Source: Pleodorina starrii (taxonomy: Eukaryota > Chlorophyta > Chlorophyceae > Chlamydomonadales > Volvocaceae). Taken from it: a stretch of 64,000 nucleotides of DNA. The notes beneath the pieces were generated by a model. The model did no database searches and had not been told where the DNA came from. It saw nothing but the letters and a program-made list of their open reading frames with translations. The stretch spans positions 1,958,001 through 2,022,000 of the forward strand of contig BRXU01000014.1 of NCBI GenBank assembly GCA_030267565.1, in the 5' to 3' direction. Shown one piece after another: positions 45,075-57,100 of the stretch. Every line of letters begins with the position of its first letter. The stretch's first letter is position 1. A program made the translations under genes and the position numbers.

Positions 45075-48000
45075 TCAGGCAGAGGCAGGATCAGGCAGAG
45101 GCAGGAACAGGCGGCGCTTGCCGAGGCCATCCATGAAGTCCTTTGCGGTGAGGAAGCTCCTGGGAGGGCAACCCGGAGAGCCACTTGCGGTGTTGCCAGC
45201 TCGGCGCCGCGCGACCTGCAGGGTCAAGACGGTTGGGTGGACCCGGGGCAGGCGACCCGAGGCACGCGACGCGGTGGACGAGTCGTCGGATGCAAGAGGA
45301 GGGTCAGGGAGTAATAGGCTTCTTTATATGCGAGGCGGGGAGGGGAGGCGACCTCCGTAGATCTCCCGGCCGGTTGCTGCGAACGGCATAGAGTTGGAGC
45401 AGCAGCGCTGCAGAGGAAAAGTGAGCAAAATGCTCATGTGATTCAGGTTGGCGGCGGCTGGCAGGTGTGCGTGCTACGGCCGGGGCGGCCCGCAACTGGC
45501 GCGACCGCAGGGCGCGTTGGGGGAATGGAACGGACGACGCAGCATGGCGGGGCCCCTACCGCATGAGCCCCGGCCCGCTGCCCGCAGCGCACCTCCAAGA
45601 TCGATAGCATGTTGCCGTCGCCGCAGGGCACCAGTAGCTCGCCGGCAGAGGTGTACAAACACTGGGCGCTGGTGCCCGGGGGCAGCGGGCTGGGGGGCGC
45701 GGAGGAACCAGCGAAACCAGCGCCAGCGGTGGCCGTGGCCGTCGCGACGGCGCTGGCGCTTGTGGTGGCTTGGTGAGGTGACGCCAGGTCCGGGGCTACC
45801 ACCCGTGTCCGCAGGACCTTGACCTCGATGGGTTGCAAGACGCCTGCCCGCGGGGCGGAGCGGGGTTGCGGCGGGGGGTCCGGAGGAGCGGGCATGCGGG
45901 GCCAGCAAAGTCAGGGAGCGGGGTGTGGCGAAGAGGATGCACCAGTGCAACGCCAGGGAGTGGTGTTTTATGGCGGAGGCCCTTTCGGGAACCGCGGGGC
46001 GCGGGCAATTGCGGCGACGCTGTCACGTCCATGGCAGGAGTCAGACCATAGGGCGACGGCTGTCCGCAGCCAGGCGGACACTTGGTAGCGGCTCCTGCGC
46101 GAAGCTTGGGGTCTGTCAGTAACGGCTGGCATTTTGCGGGCGGTGGCCCACGGAGCCCTTCCGAGGTCGGGAAGGGTGCTGCTGAAAGTCAGGAGGGTCC
46201 TGCGATTGCGGCGAAATCCTGTGAGGGCCGCCCGGAACAGAACCCAGATCGCTTGCTCGGCCTACCAGCCACCTACGGCAGCCCCACCATTGCAGAAGCC
46301 CACTAGCGTGAGCATGTCCATCGGCCCACATGCACGTTCCACTGCTTGGCGCAAACCGACGAAGACCAGCAGCCCGTGACACCACCCGCGAATGCACACC
46401 ACGCGAGCACCCACGCACCCGTCGCTCTGTCCTCCACCAACAATGACGCCTTCGTGCCGGGCCACCCCGCCATGGCCCGCACCTGGTCGTGGCACCGCCG
46501 CGCAGGCAGCCGGAAGTCCAAGACGCCGTCCTGTTTGACAACCTGCCGTGTGGGAGTGCGTTGTGCCACGTGATACGGCCAGGACAGCGGACTCGATGCG
46601 ACACGTGATGGCATTGGGAGAGAAGGCATGCGATGGGACATGAAGAAGGAGCAAAGTCTGGCTCTCCACTTCACCGGCGAGTCCCTGGTGTTTTTCACCC
46701 CGTACCTTTGGCGCGTAGGATACTGCGGCGTCGTCCTGCACCGCCGCATCAGCCGCCGTGACCGCGCCGGATAGCAACCCCGGCAGCTGGCGCAGCAGCA
46801 TCTGGGAGCCCAGGCGGAACATGTGCACCATGAGCTCCGGAGCCTGGATGTCGGGGTCGATAGGCACCTGTACGGCGCCGTACATACCAGGGGCGTGCAA
46901 GTGCATCGACGACGCCTAACGGCGGCCAGGTTGAGGGCCGGGCCCTGAGATGAGGCGGGGCTGTGCAGTGTGGAGGCAGCTGGCGGCTGGAAAGCACTTT
47001 GGGAGCAGCGGGGCATGGCGCGCGCCAGAAATCTGCATCGAAGCGCACACTGGCGGCAAAGGAGAAGGGCTGGCAACGGACCCTGCAGCAGAACAGAGTG
47101 AACAGAGTACAGGAAGCCTGAGGTGTGAAAGTATGTGTGGTGGAGGCAAGTCAGCCGTGATGGTGGCCTGGGCGCTCCGTGCCGGTGCGCCAATCGGTGT
47201 GAAAAACTGTGAGCCGTCCCGTTACTACCGTTACTACCCGACTTGGCAAGAGCAGGAACCCAACTGTCGTACCTTCTGCTGTTCCAGCACCGGTCCGGCG
47301 TCGCACTTGAGGACGGTGAAGACCAGACTCACGCCGCTGACGGTGCAGCCGTCCTGCAGCGCTCGCGCCACCGGCGCGGGGCCGCGATATCTGGCATGGC
47401 GCCAGCGGCGGAGGAGAATCGGCATGCGGGCTTGCGGGGACGGCGGGGGCGGGCGGGGGCGGTTGCGCAAGCCTTTTGGTGACGGAGGGTAAGCCCAACA
47501 CCGCCGCGACCCACCTCCCTTCGCTGGAGGCTCACCTGGGGAGCAAGCTGGGGTGGATGTTCAGGGTGCCGTACCGAGGGATGTCCAGGAAGGCTTGCGG
47601 CAGCATGCCGCCATATGCAACCGTAATGGCGAGGTCAGGTCGCAGCCGGTACATGGCCTCCAAGAAGTCGGGCTGCGCTCAAATCGGGCCGGGTCGGGTC
47701 GGTCGCGCGGCGGCGGCGGCGGCGATGGCAACGGCGGCGGCGGCAATATTCGTCACCATATCCGTCAGCAGCTCGGGCCGAGGTGGCGAAGAGCAGGGAA
47801 AGAGTGGCAATGTGGCACGCTTGAGAGCGCTTGCACAGCACGAGAACAGTCCATTCGTACGCTGCTGCGCCGCTCCGAGCCGCTGCACCCTGGGGTCTCG
47901 CCCTCCCCCGAACCCCGACCCACCCACCTCTTTCGCGCTGAGTGGGCACAAGATGCGCTCCGATGGCATCCCGCTGCTGCTCGCCAGCTTCTCCACCTCG

Positions 48001-48876
48001 GAGGGACCGTGTCGGGCCCAGTTGGGCAGGCGCCCCAACACCAGATGCGGTTGCTGTTTTTGCTGCTGTCGCAGCTGCTGCTGCTGCTGCTGCTGGGCGG
48101 TGACGCCGTCGTGTGGAGGATCTTCGGGGGATGTTCCGGGCTGGGACGAGGGGATTGCGCTCGGCGCCGCCGCCGTGCCCGCCGTCGCCGCCGCCTGCCG
48201 CTCCCGCTCCAGCCATTGGCGGCTGCTGGGCCGGCTCACGACAGCGGCCACCTGCGCCCGCAAGCAAAAAAGCCGATCAGCTCAAGGCGGTGTCCCAAAA
48301 GAGCCACGAAAGAGCCGCGATGGCGGCCGCCCAGTGCCGCCGAAGCTGCCTACAGCCCCAATCACCAGACTGCGAGCTCCAACGACTGGTCTGTGTACGG
48401 CATCTGCACGGGATGTACGGGGCTTATCGTACGGACGGACCTCAAAGTTGCTGCAGGGCGCGGCTGCCGCCTGGAGCAGGTCCTGGAGCACCAGCGCAGC
48501 CACCTGCCGGGTAAGGCAACGCGATGTCGAGGATCCGGTTAGAATGGCAGATGGCGGGGAGAAACGATGAACTATCGGCCGCTTGGGTAGCGGCAACGGT
48601 CGTGCGACGCCGCATCGCGCCGCGAACCATGGGTGCAAGAAGTTGTGCACGGCACGTGGCTGCCCCAGGGCGCGCTTCGGGCGCGCGGTCGCCCGTACTT
48701 TGCATTACACGTGCCTGCGGAGTTCCCAGGAAGACGATGCGCTTGCGCCCAGCACCGTCGGGAAGGGTGCTGAAGGGCAGGGCGCTTCTCAAGTGCAGCG
48801 GGAAGGACAGCTGGCCGTGCCTCGCCGTGGCCACCGCATACGCCACCGCAAGCCGGCCGATCATACCCTTCACCAT
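45075..48876 (-). CDS. Methionyl-tRNA formyltransferase, organellar
   Basis: Nine phase-consistent exons: 48876-48715, 48503-48441, 48251-47928, 47672-47536, 47390-47273, 46867-46706, 46542-46419, 45843-45593, 45215-45075; about 493 residues. It transfers formyl from 10-formyl-THF to Met-tRNAi for mitochondrial or plastid initiation. The N-terminus is Arg/Ala/Ser-rich, a likely targeting peptide, followed by [11 protein letters not shown]. Catalytic landmarks are [20 protein letters not shown] (Asn and His) and [16 protein letters not shown] (Asp). C-terminal domain: [37 protein letters not shown] and [16 protein letters not shown]. Exon 3 carries a family-atypical insert with poly-Gln (about 48050-48100). 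Intron 1 appears to use a GC donor (CAG then GCACGT). It is divergent from MAGOH. Confidence 0.95.
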
Positions 48877-49399
48877 CCTTGCAGACTACCGCTGTGTCCA
48901 GGGGCGTAGGCTCGTACCGCCGTGCTGCGCACTACATGCTGCGCGGTTGAACCGCGGGCGTGCACGCACGGGAAAGTGTGAGTGTGAGAACAGACCGCTT
49001 GCTACACGGTATTGATCGAAGGTTCGACGGTTATTCGATATGGTTTGGTGCAAGTGGCAAGAGACTTCCATGAACATACCGCGTGCCTAAGAGTGTCGAC
49101 ACACGGACTCCGGAAGCCAGCAAGGAGAAAATAGTGCGGAGATGTAATGATGGACCTGGCCATATGTTACAATGACAATGTTTTATGAAAGCAAAGCGGT
49201 GCGTACACCGTCCTTGGGGGATTGGCGGGTGCCACCCGCAGCCGACCCGTTGGCCGTTACCCAGCCCCTTCAAAGGCCGTTGCCAAGTAGTCTTGAAATA
49301 CAATTATCGCCATAGCAAAAATATATAGGCGCCACAAATTAACGTTTAGCTTGGCCGTGACGCTCCTTTTTGACTTCTTTCTCATTTCGGTCTTTCAGC
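48877..49399. promoter_or_regulatory. Divergent promoter region of MTF and MAGOH
   Basis: 523 bp between the two start codons with no coding sequence. An AT-rich stretch with AAAAATATATAG lies about 70-80 bp before the MAGOH start and could be a TATA-like element. Nothing else is recognised. Confidence 0.5.
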
Positions 49400-50621
49400 A
49401 TGGCGGATGACTTTTATCTCCGGTACTACGTAGGCCACAAAGGAAAGTTCGGTCACGAGTTCTTGGAGTTCGAGTTCAACAAAGACGGTCGGGTGAGGAC
49501 CTTTCGCAGTCGGCGGATACTGCTCTTCGAAGGGGAGACCGTCAATCTTTGACGATGCTGATTGTGTTTGCATTATTGTAGCTGCGCTACGCGAACAACT
49601 CGAACTACAAAAACGATGAGATCATTACCAGGTGGGTTTGTGGTCTCGGTCGTCCTTAATGCTCGTTAACTTGTTTGGTGTATGAGCATTAAGCGAGCCT
49701 TTGGGTTGCCGCGCGGGCGTGACGCAATGTAGTAAGCTTGGTACCAAACCCCTCTCCCCTTCGGGCGGTGCAGGGAGGTGTACGTGAGCCAGTCGGTCAT
49801 CGCGGAGCTGAAGCGTATCGTGGAGGACAGCGAGGTGGGCTATGAGAGCTGACAGGGGGCTCTTGACAGGCGGCTTGGCTCGTTTTCCGAGGGGTCGGGG
49901 GCACCTAGGGCATCGTGCCGGGGTCACACCAGGGGATGGTCGGGGCCACCAGGCGGGGCCGAGCGGTGAATATCATCAATCCTCCGCAAATGACGGGCCG
50001 GCGTACAAACGGCTCGAAGGTTTGCCAGTGCTGTGGCTTGTCTAGCGGGCGGTGCTGCTTGGCCTGTGTCCTTGCACACTGCATATTCGACACTAGTCGT
50101 CTTGCCCCTCCACGCACGAGTCATACTGCTTGGAACGCAAGATTGCGTGCTCATACAAGCGCGTGCACGCGTAGATGTTGGGCTGCCAGAGAGGCTTCAT
50201 TCGCTTCTAGGCCAACTCTATTTCGGATGTGACTACGAAGCAGGATGCTCGGGCATGAACCGCAGCCGTGACACACAGCAAAACATCGTACAGAGAGGCA
50301 GACGCACGCGCTGCGTGGCGACGCAGTTGTCAACTTGAGGACACGAAATCCGGTACGCCCCGGCGCTCGGCCCCGCAGATTCTCAAGGAAGACGACAACA
50401 ACTGGCCCGCTCCGGACCGTGTCGGGAGACAGGAGCTGGAGGTGGTGCTGGGCGGGCAGCACATCTCGTTCACGTGCACCAAGCTGGGGTCAGTCCTGCA
50501 GGTGCAGAACAGCAAGGACCCGGACGGCCTGCGGATCTTCTACTACCTGGTCCAGGACCTGAAATGCTTGGTGTTCTCGCTAATATCCGCGCACTTCAAG
50601 ATCCAGCCAATCCAGAAATGA
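49400..50621 (+). CDS. MAGOH: MAGOH, exon junction complex core protein
   Basis: Four exons in phase: 49400-49492, 49582-49631, 49774-49834 and 50379-50621; 148 residues, the usual length. The protein is nearly invariant with the family: [83 protein letters not shown] and the C-terminus [14 protein letters not shown] binds Y14 (RBM8A) and locks eIF4A3 on spliced mRNA upstream of exon junctions, acting in mRNA localisation, translation and NMD. A polyadenylation signal TGTAA is at 50722-50726. It converges on the coiled-coil gene, whose stop is 555 bp away. Confidence 0.98.
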
Positions 50622-51176
50622 CCTGGAGGAGGATTTTCCATCTCAGCGTGGTGGTGCACGCTAGACCTTTCTGACGTTCGATACTTCTGACGAGTTTTGG
50701 ATGGGAGTGGTGGGGGAGGTGTGTAAAGGAAATCGGTAGTGACCACAAGGAGGGACGGCATGAGGGAGAATCATGCTTAAATGACTGTTTGACATGAACC
50801 TGCATGGCTAATGACTGTGTCCCGAGTCGCTTACTCGCGACCCGATATGTGCGTGTCCATATACACCTCTTGCGACCCACAGACGGCGCTCGCCCACATT
50901 TTCACATCGCATGGCTAAATAATTTAGCATTCTCAATGCGGTCAGCTTTCTCAATGTGGTCAAAAATAGAAGCACACTCCGCCCTGTAATGCACGGGACA
51001 TGCGTATGTACGTGCGCACTCGACACGCGGACGCCCCGCACACTCATCCTGAAGTCTCCCTAATTGAAAGCAGTGATTGAGCAATCATCTGCTCGTGAAG
51101 CAAAACGGCCCCCGGCACGACACTCCGGAACGCCGGGTTGCCACGAGCGCGGCGACGGCCACGTGCTCATCAGCCG
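50622..51176. other. Convergent intergenic region, MAGOH / coiled-coil gene
   Basis: 555 bp holding both 3' UTRs. No TTACA (reverse TGTAA) was seen for the minus-strand gene, so its transcript may overlap the MAGOH 3' end. Confidence 0.5.
50722..50726 (+). terminator. TGTAA polyadenylation signal of MAGOH
   Basis: TGTAA, the usual chlorophyte near-upstream element, 100 nt after the MAGOH stop codon. Cleavage would be expected 10-20 nt downstream. Confidence 0.75.
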
Positions 51177-54100
51177 CTACTTCTTGCCCCGGCCCGCCTT
51201 CGCCTGCGCCATGGCGGCCTGCGCCTCGAGGGTCGTCGCTTTCTGCGCGAGCTTCATGTTGACCTCGTGCAGCCGCGCCAGCTCGCGCCGCAGCGTGATC
51301 TCGCTCTCACTCAGCTCCGCCAGCTCCATCTTCTTGGCCACCAGTTGCTGCACAAGCCGCTCGTTTTCGGAGCGCAGGTTGCGCAGCTCCTCCATGTTGC
51401 CGCTGCTCATGCCAGCCGTGCCGCCAGCAGCGGCCCCGGCGGACCGGCTCCTGCAGCAGCAAATCGGGAGCGCGGCAAGGGAGGCCCGTAGGAAACATCC
51501 AAGTAGGTAACACTCACACCTGTAGAAAAATGTTCGAGACTAGCGCATGGTCCAGTGCTGGCCGCGTGGCCTTGATGCGGGAATCGCACAAGCGAAACCC
51601 GGGTGGCACGAAGCAACCCGGTAGCGCCCAAACCCGACTTACTGGGTGAGCTGGGACTGCAGTTGCTTGATCTGGCGCTGCAGGTTGGCCACCTGCGACT
51701 GCGCCTCCGTCAGCTGGTCTTGGAGCTCATCCAGCTCCTCCTGGCTGCTCTCCTCGAGCATCTGTCAGGCACACGCACAAGCAGGTGAGAATGTTGTCGC
51801 CACAACTAATTCCTACTACAATACCGTAAAAGCCCGGCTGACGTGAGTGGTCAGTACAGGCTGCAGAGGGTTCAGATGGTTCGGATACAACTGGAGCTTG
51901 ATAACGCAGCTGGGGGTGTACGGGCAGAATACCTGAATCGAGTCCGATCGACCATCGTTGGGTCATGAAAATACGTACACTAACTACTAACTACAACTGC
52001 TAACTACAGGCAGGGCGCCTCATGCCCGGCAGACTCAATCTTACCTTGTAGCGCTCCTTGAGGCGGTTGTACTTGACCTCGAACGCAGCAACTGTTTCGG
52101 CTGCCTCGTCGTCGCCGGCGCGATCGAGCTTGTCCTTGAGCGTCTCCTCAAGCTGAAGGTATGAGACGACACCGAGGCAAGCCATCAGCGGGTCAAGGTA
52201 ACCCGAACGTAGCGAAAGGACTGAAAGTTCACGCGCCAGCATCAGAACATGTTCGCAACGATCCGCAAGCGTGCACAGGAAAACAGCTATCGGCCGCGGT
52301 GTGGCTGTGTAGTGTGTAACTCCTGGCTACGTTTCGCCGACATGCTTAGCGTGCCAGGGAACGCCCGCCGCTGCTAGCACAGACGTAGTTCCATAAGCGT
52401 GTTACCTCCTTCCGTGTCGCACGCTCCTCCTCCAGCTGCTCCTCGAGCGTCGCCTTCTCGCGCGACAGCCGCGCGACGCGCCCTTCCAGATCTGTGACCT
52501 TATCCTTGGACTGCCGCCCGCCGGCGCCGCCCAACTCGTCCTCCATCTGTACAACCACGGTCAGCACGCATAACAAGCATGGGCACATGAGTTGTCAGCG
52601 GCATGAAGTAGACCAAAGCACAAACGGTACAACGAGCACCTGTCTGAGGCACGCTTAGGCCGCGCGCATGCCCCAACCGTTCCCCCCAAGCTCTTGTACC
52701 AGTGCCGTGCGATGGCGTGCGTGCTTTGCATGCGTTGCGCGTTGAGCCAGCGTTCGGCCCTGCGCCTCCCTACCTGCTCCCAAGCCCCACCCACCCCGCA
52801 CAGCAGCCAAGCAGCAGTGTGGCCCCCCTCGGCCCCCGCAGTGCCGCGAGGGCGGGCAGGCCAGGGGTCCCAGCCCTGCTTTGCGCTCAGCATGGTTCGG
52901 GGTGGGTGGGGTGCTTGGGGTGGCTGGGGTGCAGGGTGGGCTCAGACCACTGTGATATGGGCCTTCCTGACCCATATCGCCGCCATTGAGGGCCCCTGAC
53001 ACCCCCCTGCACCCCGCCACTGCGCACCGCCCTTACCCGCTTCTGCAACGTCGCCGCCGACGCTGTTGCCGCTGCGGCTGCAATTTCCAGTCCACGGATC
53101 TTCTCCTGGGAGGCCTGCGTTAATCGACATGCGCACAGTATTATGTAGTAACCAGTGAGGTCTACCCACACTTAGCGTCGCCCTGGCATTAGGTCGAAAC
53201 CCGTGAGACGGCAGCCAAGCGCCGTTTGCTGGTGCATCAGGAACCGTACGGTCAAGCCAGACGTGGCTCTTCAGGCATACAGCTGTACGATGACCTCACA
53301 GTCCGGGCCGCACCTCCAATTCTGCCTGCAGCTGCTCGGCCCTCTCCTGCGCAGCCTGCGCCTTCTCCTCCAGGTCATCGCAGACGGCTTCGAGCTTGCG
53401 GTTGGCAGCTTGAAGCTCTTCCAGGCGTTTCTGCGTGCACATGAAGCAACCTTAATTACAGTCATGAAACATGGGCGACGAGGGCCAGTCTATAAGCGGG
53501 GACCATTCTGCTACACTCGAATGCATCAGCAGCGCTCGCAAACAAACACATATCCCACTGGCACCGAGCAGGCCCCAAACGAGGCGGCAAAGGGACTCGC
53601 TCGCAGGTCTGGCGCTGGCTGTCTCCCACCCGTTCCACTGCGGCAACCGTACCTTGTCGTCATCAGGCGCTGCGCGCGTCGTGCGGCCTCTCGTGGACAC
53701 CTGATGCAGGGTGCACAGTCAACAGACACAAGCTCATGTCCAGCTGGACAGACGACAGCAGCACCATGTCAGTGTGCAAATCGTGTCTGCCGAGCTTTGC
53801 AGCATCTTTGCTGGCCCTCATTTCGCTTTATTTGCTGTATGTGTTGGACTGCTGTCCCGTCCCTGCGCAAGTTTTGCTGCCCTATGAGAAAATGTGCGCT
53901 GAGCTCACGCTGACTGCTTCTGTGACCACCTGACCAGCTGCGCTTTGGACTGTCCCTGTTACTAGGTGCTGGTCGTGCCGGAAGTTTCTGCTGCAGCTTG
54001 CAGCTGGCTGATCTGCCCGCCAGGCGCCTCGTTTTACGCATACCTGCGGACGGGTAAACCAAGCCATCCCGTCAGGTACGGTACCATGCCGCAGGTGTAT

Positions 54101-57100
54101 GCTGCGTGCCTCCGGACACTGGATACGGCCACATGCGCTCGTGCTTTGCCTATCCCATTGCCGCGGCGATCCGCTCACTCAGCTGCCACTTGTCAAGGGC
54201 GAAAGCTGCGTGTGCGGAACTGAACTGTTACCGCTTCTACGCCCTTAAGTGAACAACCTCCACGCGTCAAGAGCATGGTTCGCATGGGCGAACCATTAGA
54301 AAGGCTGTCTCGAGCGAGGTCATTTTCCAACTGTAAATCAGCAGCTATATGCAACCGGGGGGGTGGGAAGTGCCGCATCCGGCACGAGCAAATTAGGCAC
54401 CCGAACTACTACAAAAGATACCAAACTTTGAGTCAAGCCGAGCGCATAACGTGAACCCACCAGGCGCAAGCCGCATCGTACCTGCGAGAACGATCGGTCT
54501 AAGCCGCCCGACATGCTGGGGTCCAGTCCCCGGCGCACGGCCGCGAGCTCTTGCTGCAGCGCCGCCACATCAGCTTCCAGGCGCCTGTTGGTGGCGGATG
54601 CTTCCGCAAGGCTCGCGGTCAGCTCGTCCCGCTGCCCCTCGGCCATGGCGAGGCGTTGCTCGAATGCCGACAAGGTGAGCGTGTTCGCGTGGCCGTAGCT
54701 GTACGGGTTGCTCGCGCCGGTGGTGCCCGCGGCAGCCGAGCCGTTGTAGGACGACTGACACTCTTCGGCGACCGAGCCAACGCTGTCGGGGCCCTTACGA
54801 CCGGCCGTAAGGCACTCCTCAAGCTGCTCTGTCAGGTGCTGGTTCTCGATCTCAGCGTCCTCCAGCAGCTGCTGCAGCTCGTCAATACGGGTCGTGGCCT
54901 GGGCGAGCTGCGCCTCGGCGGCGGCGACCGCCGCCGCCGCCGCGGCCGCGTTGGACAACGTGCGGCTCGGCGGAGCTTGGCGCTGCTGGCGGCTCTGCCG
55001 CTGCAACTCGGAAATTTGACCCTGCGGAATTGCGGAAAGCCACCCCTCACTTCAAATTCGTCGGTGATCTTTCGGCAAACGTGGCAACAACAAGACTTTT
55101 GCGCCGTAATGTATGCTTCTGTGCGATGCAATCCGCAGAAGACAAGCTGAGCTTACCCGGAGGCCCCTGAGCGCCTGCGTTAAGTCGTCATCGTCGCCCA
55201 GGCCACTGAAGACGGCTTCCTCCTCAAAGCCCTCCTCGTCATGCCCGCCAGTGGCCACCTGCCGTATGAGGTCCCGCGCAGCTGCGCGGACGGCAGCGAG
55301 TTCGTTTTCCGCGTCCACCTGCGCAGCGTGGGCCCGCTGGAGTAAGCCGGAGTTGCCCGACTCGCTCGCTGTTCCGCTGCTCGGCCGCGCACTTTTGCTG
55401 GACTGTATGGACTGGCTGCGACTTGCGCGCCCCGCCTGGCTGCCTTCAAGCTGTTCCAACTGATCACGGAGCGCGAGGACTTCCAGAGACAGGCGCTCGT
55501 TCTCGCTATTGGAGGCATCCAACGCCTCCGCCAGCTCTTCCATCTCCGAGCTTAGGCGGCTCGCGGTGGCTTCGGCGTCGTTCTTCTCGTCCTGCAGGGA
55601 GCGGGAGCAAAAGCGGCAACGTATGACCCCGAGAGCAGGGAACACGCGTGAATACCGTAGTGATCCAAAGTAATTCGAAGTACACTCCCCCAACCCGACG
55701 GGACAGCAGGTGCATCGTTGCTGCAACAACCTCTCACTGAACATATCTCCAGCCGCACGCGTAAGTTCCAATGACCGCAAGAAATTCCGTCCACAGAAAG
55801 GCCGACTCATGCTCACCTCCAAGCGCTGGAGCTCCAGCTGCAGCTCCTTGGCGGCCGCACGCAGCTCAGAGCGCTCCTTTCGGAGCTTCTCCGCCTCCTC
55901 CTCAAGCTCTTCCAGCTGCTGCTGGAGCGCCGCTGCAGCAGCCGCAGCCGCCAAGCCCTCCGCAACACCAGGACTGGCTGACTGCGCTGCAACGTCCTCC
56001 GTCGCGTTCCGCGCGCTGCAGCCAATCACCTCAGACGCAACGCCAGGGCCGTCGGCCGCCGAATCCTCGGCCGCTAGTGCACCCTGCTCGTAAGCCACGA
56101 GAGGCGCGCGCTCCAGCTCGGCGCGGAGCAACACTACCGTACTCTCGAGCTCGGCCTTTTCCTGCATGCGCATGGTTGTGGATTGCAACGAGTCAGTCAC
56201 CCATACGCGTTTAGACCAGACCACTGTGTAACCTGCTCGGCAAACGGCAATTCATGCTGCGGGAAGGACAAACCGCACGTGCTAACAAGCTCCTATGTCG
56301 CGTCTTTTGACAGCACAAGCATACACGAACTTGGCAATACCCCAAAAACGCGACAAACCGCACCTGCAAGACGTATGACAGGCGGCTCTGGAGCTCGTGT
56401 ATTTGCCCCTCGGCCCTGCGGGAGTGGAGGCTGTCGTCCTCGTTGCCCGCCTGCTGCAAGGCAACCTCCAGGCTCGCCTGCAGCCCCGCCACCGTCGCCT
56501 CCAACGACGCGTTGCGGGCACGCAACTCTTCGAGCTCTGCATGCCACCCGCGGTCCACCTCGGAGGCGGCCGCACACCCGCCAACATCACTATCCGCCTC
56601 GTCCTCATCGCTGCAGCTCCCGCCTGCATCGGACAGAGCCTCCCTAACGGAGCTAGCGTCCCTCGGGTCGCACCAGCCCCGCGCGCTCGACGCCGCCTTG
56701 GGCCCGGGGCTCATGGCTGGGGACTGTGTTTCCAGGAGCTGCGTGCGCAGCAGTGAAAGCGACTCCTCGAGCCGCGCAATCTGCCGCCGCAGCTCCAGCA
56801 CCTCCGTTGTGTCAGCGGGCTGCTGCTGTCGGGGCGTCCACAAAGGCGAGGCGGCCGCGGATGCCGCTGCCGCCCCCAGTGTGGCGAACGGTGCAACGTC
56901 GGGCGCGGAGGCCCTGCTCTCGGCATCCACTGCCCGCTGCTCTGCAAGCTGAGCTAGCCCCTCAGCCTCTAGCGCCCGGCGCTCCGCCGCATCCATGAGC
57001 CGCTCTACCTCACGCGCCTTGACAACAGCGGCCTTCAACTGGCGCTCCAGATCTGCCGCTTCCGCTTCCGCATCGGCGACGCGCCGCTCGAGCCTTGCCG

